24,362 bases of DNA from a virus: positions 1 through 24,362 of the IMG/VR virus record IMGVR_UViG_3300034355_000029. One strand, 5' to 3'. Shown here in pieces: positions 1 to 12,000 of this stretch (the stretch's first letter is position 1; the number at the start of each line of letters is the position of its first letter). The position numbers and the translations under genes are program-made. The notes under the pieces are model-generated. The model ran no database searches. It was not told where the DNA came from and saw only the letters and a program-made list of their open reading frames with translations.

Positions 1-3000
1 TAATAACTTACCAGAACCTATAGACAACATTGGAACTTTAGTAATAGGATCATTTCCAAAATTAAATAACGAAGGTGTTACTGGTTTAGAAATAGCTAAT
101 GGTTTGTAACCTTTGAAAGTTTCATAATCATCATGTTGTTCTGCTGTTAAAATTTCAGGCTTATCAGATAATCCTACCCAGCTTAACATACGATCCCAAA
201 TACCGAATTCAGGATTAGGGTATGTAGATTGGTCTAATACTTCTACGCCTGATAGCATTGGTGCTATCATATCCTTGCCCCAGTCGCTTACTAACTTGCC
301 ATTTAAGGATTTTGCAAGACTTGAAAAATCAATATTCTCTAATAACGCACTTGTTGTAGTACTATCTAGTACATTATCTGGCGCTAAATCATCAATGATC
401 TTATTTGATACCACAGGGTCTGAAAATACTTTTGGATAAAATTTTGATAATACATCTTTAGATGGAGAAGTTAAGAAGTTCAATACAGGCGGAACATCTG
501 CATTAGCGCCTGCATTTGGAATGATCCAATTCAAAGCTTTGTCAAACATCGAAGGAGGTGCTAATTTATTAAAATCTTGACCATTTTGTTGTAATACCCA
601 TTCAGCACCAAGTCTCTGAGCTTCTGTCATAGGCTTCCCAGATCTAACATACTGCATAAGATTATTTAATTGGCTTTGAGCCATCTTTGCGTCAAAATCT
701 GATAAACCAATTTTAGAATCATTTGGAAAATATCCAGTATTTAAAGGCTGGTTAGTAAGATTCTTTAGAGTAAACTGCTTCCCAATTGAACTACTAAAAT
801 CGCCGGCTAGCTCATCTACGCCAAAAGGAAAACTGTTAACAGGAATATTAGGCAATGCTGCCATTACATCCGGAATACTGTTGACAGCGATAGATTGAGC
901 ATACCCATCTGCAGTTAAACTTTTATAATAGTCTTGCATTGTAATTGCAACATCAACACCTGACTTATAAATCTTACTTGCAAGATCTGCTATTAGTTGA
1001 CTGCCATCTGTACCAAACTTTTTAATACCAGCAGGAGTTAAATTCTTAGTGATTGTATCCATTATACTGGTATTTGGCTTATTAGTACCAAATTTTGATA
1101 AATCAATTTTGACAGCTTTTGAGTAATCTACTAAATCTGATGTTTTAGGTTGCATCCAATCACTGACTTTAGATTTTCCAGTAGCTACATTTGAAATCAA
1201 TTTAGCTGTTAAACGGTTGGTGGTGTCTTCTGATACCTTTATTTTTGGTAATTCCCACTTGCCTGCTTTATTCAACTCTAACATAGGCTTATCTGTAGGA
1301 ATTCTCTCTGTTACGAGATCACCTGCAGCACTAGTAAGGCCTAAGACAGTCTCACGCATCTTTGTACCATTTGCTACAGCTTCTTCAGTGTAATTGTACA
1401 TTCCACTGTTTTTCTCTAATGCCCAACTACCTGTACCTAGTTGGCCGTCTTTAAGCAAACTGGCCATAACATTAGAAGGAATTTGGAACCCATTTAAGCC
1501 TACAGCACTTTTAGTAGATCCCGCAACAACTTTACTTAGAATATTAGAATCGACTAATCCTTGGTGAATTGCTTTGATATCATCATCTGAATATGGAGAT
1601 CCATCTGCTTTCAAAGGTAACTCAAAAGCTTTTTCTGTAGCTTCTAATATTTTTTGAACTTGAGCGTTAGGCTTAGGTTGTACTGCTGTGCCTAAATAAT
1701 TATTAGAAGCGTCAGGATGGTATGTATTGATTAAATCTAAAGCCTTTTGTCCGAAATAATCTTCCCAATAGTTTATAGAAGAATGACCAGATACACTTGA
1801 AGTTTTTGCAAGTTCTTTTTCATAATGAGTTGAACCTTTGGTGTTTTGCCAGAAAACTGCTGCATCTGCTAACGGATTTTCACTTTTTGCTAATAATTCA
1901 GAATATTGCTTATTTTGTAATCCTATTTTAGCTAATGCAGTGGCATTATTCATACCAGCTGGCCATACATATCCATCAATGCTGTCATTCAAATTGAATA
2001 ATGATGATGCACCTGTTCCTGCAAAAATGCCTAATGTACCTAAATTTGGTTTAAACTTTTTAAGCGTATTTTGGGATTCTTCATTATACGCACTTATCAC
2101 AGGAAAGGAAGCTTCTCTGACAGCATCCATTTGTGCAACTGTTGTGTTATCAAAGAATTGTGTATTCCCTAAATAGCCTGAATTTTCAATTAACTTATTT
2201 ACTTCTGATTGAGTTCTCCAAGGTCCTAAAGAACCTTTGGCAGGTTCAAAAGCTTTAGTTTTAGGATTTTGATTGAATACACGCAGTAAACCTTTACCTG
2301 TTTGCTTATCAGCAATAGAATCAAATCGTCTAAGGTTTAAATAGTTATGCGCTCTAATTGCAGCCATATCTTCTACTGACATAGAAGGATCATTAGGCAA
2401 CAGAATACCTGTACCAAACCAATTACTATCATCATTTAAGAGATTAGGAACTTGTCTAGCGCCATTATCACTTAATATGAACTTAGTAGTCATATCAGTA
2501 GGTTTTATATCCGAGTATCCGATAGCTTCGCCTTGCTTTCCAAAAGTATACCTTAACTGCTCCATAGTATACTGAGATGTGCCAGCTATAGGCGTTTCAG
2601 AAATATCAGGAGTCCAATCAGACATTTCTCCAGTATTATCCCAAGAGTATTTCCCTAGCGCTGTCCTAACTAATTGGCCTGCACCACTAATGCCCTTCAT
2701 CATTAATTTATTGAAAGCAGCTATATTATAACTCTTACCATTATAAGCAACAGAAGAATTTGAAGGCAATCCTGATGTAAATGCAGAACCTAATGAATCC
2801 ATTATAGGCGCATATTCAGATTTCCAGTAATGTCCTGTTGGATTTCCAGCAGCATCATAGGTCTTTAGTTTACCAATTGCATCAAAGAAACCTTTGTTAC
2901 TAGTCGTAGAATATTTTCCAGTTTCAATACCTTTCGCATAATCACCTAGATTAACACCTTCTGGCATTCCTTTCCCAAAAGTACCAGCTCTAATTTGATT
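1..3000 (-). other. C-terminal region of the tape measure protein, no recognised domain (open at window edge)
   Basis: About 1,000 residues (4690-5689) that look globular: mixed charge, many Asn, Pro and Trp, and no long repeats or membrane segments. Readable stretches include AAIRAHNYLNLRRFDSIADK (about 2390-2310). No enzyme motif was found. The frame continues past base 1, so its end and any tail-tip domain are not visible. Confidence 0.5.
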
Positions 3001-6000
3001 CAGTACATCAGCATACTCAGCAGTTTGCTTAGCAGGAATAATATACTCACCATTCGAAATTCTAATAACATTAGAATCAGAGGTACCTGTCCCTGAGCCT
3101 TGGAATATACCACCACCTATTTTTGCATCAGCGTTAGGCGTACCTGTTACACCACCTGTTTTAAAGATACTTGAAATAAATTTACTAAAATCTAATTTAT
3201 CTAAGCTTTTAAACCCAGCTGCAACCCAATCCCACACAGCGCCACCGACAACTTTAGCTTGGTTCACCCAACTACTAGGTTCGAAAGCTGGCATCTCAAA
3301 GTCTCTAAACCACTGGGTTAGGCTATCGCCTACTGTAGTGCCCATGTCGACAACACCACCCCATGTGAATGTGGCTAAATCTTTAATTTTACTTCCTACC
3401 GTTGCCGAAAGATCTGTAGCTGTTGACCACAACCAATTACCTTTTGTGGTGACAAAACTTGTAAGAGCTGTCCCAATATCCACAGCATTTGTCCAAACCC
3501 AATTAGCACCTTTGGCTAAGAATGCTTTAATATTCGCGCCAACATCTATTGCCTTTGCCCATGCCCAGTTTGCAGACTTATCAATAAACGCAGTAATACC
3601 CGCACCAAGGTCTGTTGCTGTTGTCCATGTCCAATTTGCAGCTTTGCTAAGATAAGTTTTTAAGCTTGTTCCAATGTCTGCAGTACCGTTCCAGATTATT
3701 TTACTTGTATCTGAGATGACCGCAGCAGTGCTGCTGACAACCTGCTTACCTACATCCAAAGTCCCAGTTATAAAGCTACCGGCCTTTGTTGTAAACCATG
3801 AACCAAGACTGCTGGAAATATCTGCAATACCTGACCATGTTATATTAGCCGCAGTGCCTAGCCAGCTTGTAACACTTTTACTTATATCTACAGTACTAGT
3901 CCATGCCCATTTTGCAATAGTTGGAACAGCCTTACTAACGCTATCACCTATATCTACTGCTGTTGACCATAACCAATTTCCTGCAGTTTTAAGATATGTA
4001 CCTACACTTACAGAAATATCTGCACCTGTATTCCAAACCCAATTACCTGCTTTCGATAAATAAGTTTTGAGACTTTCCCCTATCTCTGCAGCTCCAGACC
4101 AAACGATATTAGATGCAGTGCCTAGCCATGTTTTTAAATTGGCGCTAATATCAACAATTCCTGACCATGCAATTTTCCCAGTTTCAGCTAACGTTGAACC
4201 GACTGTATTTACAACTTGTGAACCGACATCTAAAGTACCAGTAATAAAACTACCGGCCTTTGTTGTAAACCACGCACTAAGGCTTGTAGAAATATCAGCA
4301 AGACCTGACCATGTAATATTGGCAGCAGTTCCTAACCAGTCGGTGACACTTTTACTTACATCTACAGCTTTTGTCCATGTCCAATTACCTGCAGTACCTA
4401 TCCAAGTACCAATGCTTGAACTAACATCTGCAATACCTGACCATGTTATATTTGCTGTCTCTTTTAACCATGCTGTAAGACTTGAGCTGATATCTACAAT
4501 ACCTGACCATGCGACTTTTCCAGTCTCAGCTAGTGTTGCTCCTGTATCAGTTAACACTTGCCCAGCATTTGTAAAGAGAGTTGATGCATTAGTACTGATC
4601 CAGCTCCCTAGTTTTGTTCCAATATCTACGGTGCCTGTCCAAAACTTGCTACTTGTTGTGTCTATCCAGTCACCGATTTTTGTACCTACTGCTACTGTCC
4701 CTGTCCAAAAGTCAGAAGCTTTTGTGGTAATCCAATCTCCAGCTTTCGTACCTAAAGCTACAGTACCTCCCCAAAAGTTATTGGCACTTGTACCTATCCA
4801 ATCCCCAACTTTTGTACCTAATGCTACAGTACCTGTCCAGAATTTACTAGTGGTTGTACCTATCCAATCTCCAGCTTTCGTACCTAAATCTATAGAGCCT
4901 TTCCAAAAGTTATTTGCGGCTGTTTCTATCCAAGTTTTTGCGCTGTCAGCCAAATCAATAGCACTTGTCCACGCCCATGTGATTCCTTTACCAATATCGG
5001 CACCAAGATTTACAGTACCTTTCCAAAGCGTTGCAGCGTTTGTAGTGACCCAAGTACCAATACTGGCGCTAATATCTACAGCAGTATTCCATGCCCATTT
5101 AGCATTATCTGTAAAGAACCCGCCAACCTTAGCGCCAACATCTACAATACCGGTCCATGCCCATTTAGTGGTGTCTGTAAAGAAATTCCCAACCTTCTTA
5201 CCGACATCTATAATACCATCCCATGCCCATTTAGTGGTGTCTGTAAAGAAATTCCCAACCTTTTTGCCAACATCTACAATACCGGTCCATACCCATTTAG
5301 TGGTGTCTGTAAAGAAATCCCCAACCTTCTTACCAACATCGATAACACCGTCCCATACTAATTTTGCATTTTTCGAAATAGAGTCTCCAAGTGCAGCACC
5401 AACATCAATAATGCCACTCCATGCCCATTTAGTGGTGTCTAAAAAGAAATCTCCAACCTTCTTACCGACATCTATAATGCCACTCCATGCCCACTTTCCA
5501 GTATCCGCAAAGAATGTACCGACCTTTTTACCGACATCTACAATACCATCCCATGCCCATTTAGTGGTATCTGAGAAGAAATCTCCAACCTTAGAGCCGA
5601 CATCTACAAGATTAGTCCATGCCCACTTTCTAGCGTCTGCAAAGAATGTACCAACTTTCGATCCAACATCAATTAAGCTATTCCATGCCCATTTAGCACT
5701 GTCTGTAAAGAATGCACCGACTTTAGTACTTACGTCAATTAAACCATTCCATGCCCACTTTCCTGCGTTTGCAAAGAATGCACCGACTTTAGTACTTACG
5801 TCAACAAGACCGCTCCATGCCCATTTAGTGGTATCTGAGAAGAAATCTTCAACCTTAGAACCGACATCAACGATACCATTCCAAGCCCACTTTGCATTCT
5901 TCGAAATGAAATCTCCAATTGCAGTACTAACATCAACGATGCCATTCCATGCCCATTTAGCACTGTCCGAAAAGAATGTACCGACTTTAGAGCCAACATC

Positions 6001-9000
6001 AATAAGACCGTTCCATGCCCATTTCCCGGTATCTGAAAAGAATTTAAGAACTTGCTTACCGACATCAACACCAACACCAGTTAAAGATGTAACAGGGGTA
6101 CTACCGCCTGCGGCTGCAGCTAACTTATCCCAAAGACTTGACCCTTTAGCTGCTGAATCAGATAAATCAGTTGCTGACTTATTTAATTTAAATGCAGAAG
6201 TATCTAGAATTTCGGTATCAATAGTTACATTGGTTTGAGTAGGTTTTTCTAAGACAGGGATATTAGAGAATAAAGGACTTCTTGTTTCTGCATTAGCAAT
6301 CTTATTTACCATACCACCTAATGCAAACTTAGGAAGTTTATCATTATTAATAGCATTAATCAAATTACCATATTTAGCAGTTGATTTAGCATTTATAACA
6401 AATTCACCATTGGATAATTTAGCCATTATCGAATCAGATGTACCAGTTCCCGGGCCTACTATCGGACCGCCCTCTGCAAAGCCAAAGAAATTACCAACAT
6501 CATTTTTAAAGAAACTGCCGACACTCTTAGAGAAATTACTAGTTGCAGCAGAAGCAGTAGTAACTCCTGGAATAGAATTAATACCCTTATCAAACATCTT
6601 AAAGATGCCTTCACCAAGGCCTGATGCCATGTTTTCAACAGCACCGCCTTTACCAAAGCCTAATGAATTAGTTACACCAGTAGAAAAAGAGTTAATAGTA
6701 GAGTCGATTAAATTTTGTTTGAGTTTAGAAGCAAAGGTTTGGAATGCATTTTGTCCACTATCTTTTTCGCCACGTAACAACCCTTTAAATGCGTCTGTAA
6801 AGCCAGTAGTTAATGTGCTAGAAAAGGCCTTTCCAGCGTCTCTTGCTGCTCTAATACTAGCCGCTGCAACTTCTGACTTGTCCCCCATATCCTTGATATC
6901 ATCGCCAAGACTAAGAATTTTACCTGCTGTATCAACAGTTGATTTACCTGCTTTTGCGTCAACAGCCATTTGATATTCTAAATCAGCTTGTTGATGGACT
7001 AATATGCCTGTTTTAACCTTATCTTCTTCTGTCATAAGATCAATATTTTCAGCGCTTAATCCGCTATATTCTCTAAGGAATGCTGTAATATTTCCTGTAG
7101 AAGCTTTACGGAATGCATCCATTTCTTTTAAGGTAGTAGGCATTGTGTTTGCAGCCAGACCTTTATTAGTACCTTCGACACCTGCAGATGCATTTAGTCT
7201 ATCTTGGAGAAACTGCTCAGTAGGTTTACCAGCTTTAATTGCAGCATCTATATCAGCTTTTAATTGATTAATTTTACCGGCAACAGTTAATGCATAATTC
7301 TTAAGCTCAGTATTCATACCTAAGAATGCGTCTTCAGTAAAGCCAGCTTCAGTTATTAAAGTCTTTTGTGTTTCACGACCTAATGCGCCACCTGCTTTAA
7401 CTAAATCAGCATTAGCAGTGTTTAATGTTTCTTGATTATTAGCCGCTATCTTATATGTTTCAATCCATAATTGAAACGCAGAAGCCATTTCATCTTTTAC
7501 TGTATTAGCTTTTAATGCAACAGTATTTAATGTTCCATCAACTTTAGTTACTGGGGCAGATGTATCAGCAACAGGAGCGCCCTTAAGATACCCATACACA
7601 TCCCTAAATCTGGAAATTTGATTTTGGGTCTCTGTATTATTATAGCTATTGCCAAAGCCTACATTATAACCGCCTGCAGTCATTGCAAGATCTTCGTTAT
7701 TTCTTTTCAATCCTGACTTATAGTATTTAGCACCTGCAAATATATTTTCACGAGCATCTGTATAGTCATTAAGCTTATGCCATCTAGGCACTAATTGCAT
7801 AACACCAATAGCACCTTTATCACTTACAGCATCTTTCTTTAATCTGCTTTCAACAATTCCTAATGCTTTTAAAGCTATCCAATCAACATTGTATTTAGTT
7901 GCCGCTTCTTTGAAGATTGCATCATATGTTGAATTATTTAGTTCTTTGGCACTGAATCCTTCTGGGACTGCCATGCTTGACGCTTTTGGCATCGGTGCCA
8001 GCTCTGACTGCGGAATAGCTGTTTGTGGGGACTCTGCGGTACCGCCTGTGGCCGGCTTTCCTGCAATTAGGTCAGTGACAGCCCCACGAAATTCTGAGGC
8101 ACCTGACTTGATATCTGCGCCAGCTGTGAGAAGCATTTCAGAGAAACTTTGAGGTGGTGTCAATTTGCCAGCAATGTTTAAATTAGCAAACTCTTTACCA
8201 AATCGCGATTCCATTCCAGATAGGATATCCTTAATCGGCATACCACCTTTAAGTTTATCTGTTGCAAAATTATACATTTCACCTGACATAGAGTCCATCT
8301 TTTGCAATGCTTCAGCAAAATAAATTGTATCTGCACGATTCTTAAGCTCTACCTTTTGTGTAGTTGGTAATGCAGCATATTGAGATGCATTGATATTTAA
8401 ATCAGGTAATCCCGATTTGATTTTCTCAAATGAAGAAGTAAACCCGTCTGTTATAGTCTCCTTAAGGCGCGTCTTCATATCTACGAAGAAACCTAAGAAT
8501 GACGTATGAGATTTTAGATTTTCAAAGCTAGTTGCAAGTGCTTCAGTTGAAGAAGTCATATCAGACTCTTTCATAGCTTCTTCTAATGCAGTTTTATATT
8601 GTGTAGCAGTACCTGATAATTGTGCCCATAATTTAGAGGGCAACCCTGCCATCAACGCTGTAGACATATTAGAGCCAAAAACTTCATTTACTGTAGAAGT
8701 TTTCGAAGTAAGATCTGCAAAACCTGCTTTGATCTCTTCTCTGCGTTTCTCAGCTTTAGCTAATTCTATGCTAAGTGTTTTAATTTTACCAGTATCATTA
8801 CCTGCTAGTTTAATATCAGAGTTTAGATTAAAGATTTGCTTATCAACACTATCAATTTCTTTCAACAAGTCTACACTGACTGCCCTAAACTTACGAGGAG
8901 CATCTAGCCCAAATTCTGGGAATTGAATCTCTCTGTGCGCTATCGCAGCTTCTGCTCGAGCTAATTCATCTTCATAATTATTTATTAATCCTTGTGGATC

Positions 9001-12000
9001 TCCACCTGCAATTTTATATTTACCATCTCTAAGATCTTGAATAGCATTCTTAAGTCTAGCAATGTTAGTAGCCGCCTTATCAGCGTCGGCTCTTCCAAAA
9101 TCTTTAAACACTTGTTGATAGTTAATGCCTGATGTTTCAATATCTTTTAAACCTTGCAAAGCTTTGGCAAATGGATCAGTATCTTGAAATCTTTTAGTAT
9201 CGGCAGCAAGTTGAACCATCCATAAATCTATATTCTCTAAATCGTATTTTCGCTCTTCAAGACGTTTATTATAATTATCAGCTGCCGTTGCATTTTCTCT
9301 TTCAACCTTAATCCATTCAGCAGTATCTTTTAAAAATGGATTAGGTTTATCTTCAGGTTTGGTTAAAGTAGCTTCTATATTTGCCCTAGCTGCTACTACT
9401 TTTAATGCAAACCTATTCAACGATTCTGCAGTAACCTTATCATCAATAGGGATAATAAGAGGCTCTTTAAGTGCAGGTGGTAAAAATGAACTCAAATCTC
9501 TTGTAGTAGCCTTAGGTAAAAGAGAAAATTTATTAGGCGCCCCTAACATATTTAATGCAGGGATATCATATATTGAAGGCGTTTTGATAAATGCAGGGTT
9601 TACAGATTTAAATGGAACTTGCTCAGGAGCATTTACTTCTTTTATATTTAAATCACGAGGAGGACTTTGGACACCTCTTTGCACATTAGTCCTTAAATCA
9701 TTACCCACAAGCGCACGACTAATTCTTTCAGGTGATGTAGTCATCATCTGCCCGTAAGTAGCCTGCTTGATATCAAGAGTTGCTTTTTCATTTACAAAAC
9801 GTAATGCTTCTACACCTCTAATTCCAAGCTTCTCTATATTTTTGGCTAAAGCTACTGGACCAATTGTTGCAGTATCAGCTGCCATTTCTTGTGCAAGTTT
9901 AGCTTCTCTTTCAACAGCTCTTAATGTAGATAAAGTTGCGTTTCGATCTTTAGTACTGAACGTATGATCGAGATGGTCTTTTAATCTTTTAGCTTCTAAC
10001 CCTAATTGTTGCAATCTTGAAATTGCAGCATTATTTTCAGATTCAGGTAATATATCATTAGCGGTTATACTTACATTAGCATCTTTTAAATTACCTACTA
10101 ATGAACTTACAAGATTAGTGTATATTTGTTCATCTGCAAGCGCTTTTGCAATTTCTTTTGCACGTGATACGAATTTGCCTAAGGCATCTACTGATTTTTC
10201 AAAATAAGAGATATCAACTTTTAAATCTGGACTGCCTAAAAGATTCTGCATAGACATAGAACTCAGATCTTCATTTATCTTTGTTGTATATTTATATACA
10301 TCATTACTTGCAACTGCAAGACTCATTTTGAAATTTTCATCAAGACCGGGCAATTCACCTAATTTAACAGCTTCATCCGCCATTGCCTTAAGTTCAAAAA
10401 TACGTGCTTTTACTGCATCTTGCTCAGGTGTCAAGTACGCAGTACTCATAGTCATTTCACGTGCAGAAATTGTTCCGCTTGCTTTTGAACCTTTCCGCGT
10501 AGGTAGAGATAATGAGTCTGCGCCACCAAACACTTCATCAAGACGAGTTGACCGCTCCACTGTAAAATTCTTAAAAAGATCTACAGTTTTCTGCATATTG
10601 AACCTAGATGCTCGCATTGCTTCTGCAGCTTTCTTATTTAATACTTCAGCTGCTTTCTCTGCATCTTTTTGTAAAGCTGATTTATCACCAGAACCGCCTT
10701 TATCCTCAGCATTCTTTAAAGCTTCCATAGAAGATTTAAATGTTTCTTGAGCCTTGGTGTATCTCTCAAATATCTGAGGATCTTCAATATTAGACTCATC
10801 AATTAGCCTTGCATCATACTTAAGAGAAATTCCATATTGAGTAGCAGTGTCAGCTTCACTTTTTAGTAATCCAGTCTTTTTATCTTTTGCTGCTGAATGG
10901 ATCCCAAGTATCTTTTTAACTTTTTCGTATATATCATCCAAGGCTCCCATTAATGTGCCGTTACTACCCATTAAATACATTGCAAGAATGCCGCCTGTAA
11001 GCGCAAATATATTAAAGCCTAAAAATAATCTTGGAATAAATTTTGCAATAGTGATAAAGAATGAAGTAATTTTAGGGATAACCATTGAACTGAACATCAT
11101 GGCTAATCCAGCGCCAATACCTGCACCTGTTTCTCCACCAATCTTATTTCCTACATAAGCACCTGCCGCCCCTGCTGCAACGAGAGTGGTAGCGGTTGCT
11201 CCAGCACCTGCAATACCTTTAGTTAATGCGCCCTTAGCACCTAGCAATGCTCTATTAGGATTTGCCATATAATATTGCATGTAGCTTGCTTGGTTCATTG
11301 GCAATCCGCCATAACTTCCCATGCGGTTAAAATCTTTGCGTCTATCTGCTGGAGTCATTCCTGCATATTGCGCTTCAAGATCTTTTTGCAATAATTGCTT
11401 CTTTATGGCAGCATTACTAGTATATAAACTTCTATCAACATTAGCAGGAGTCAATCCTTGTGAAATCTTTGTATCTAATACGTTATTAGCAAGTTCTTTT
11501 GCTGCATTAAATCTACTACGTTGTACACCAACAACACCTGCTGCAATTGCTGGAATTAATCCACCAAAGAGTGTAGCTGCTACGTCCACGTGAGAACCAC
11601 CCAGTTCGAAAGAACCCATAAAGGCTTTTCTTCCGCGTTCACCGGCCTTCTTAAACTCGTCAGTACTTTCTAAGAATGGTATACGAAATAAAACTGCAGC
11701 GCCAACACTGACTATGGCTGCCCGCCAAGTAGATATAAATTTCAGAGTATTAACCATCAGGGCTAAAGCTTTGGTCATCAATGTTATTCTATTTGTTAGA
11801 CCAGTAAGGCCTCCCATTGCGCCTGCTACTTCTGCTAACCATAGGGATACAAACTTACCCCCCATTGTTTCTCTTAAAATAGCTGTTGCACGTGCCATTG
11901 CATATAATTCAGCTGTATATAGTTTAAGTCTTGGAACAAATTTGTCTGGACTAGTTCTGGCAAGTATTTCACCTTTTTCTTTTACAGTATCAAATACTTT

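Noticed and set aside
3298-6072. Regular repeats resembling a CRISPR or other non-coding tandem array
   Set aside because: Period 66 is a multiple of three, the sequence stays in one open frame, there are no unique spacers between identical repeats, and differences are mostly conservative at protein level.
4067-6238. A 723-codon plus-strand open frame antisense to the Trp-repeat array
   Set aside because: It exists because the 66-bp coding repeat lacks stops on the opposite strand in that frame. The translation is low-complexity (repeating AHxxVSxKK-type units), there is no ribosome site, and all neighbours are on the minus strand.
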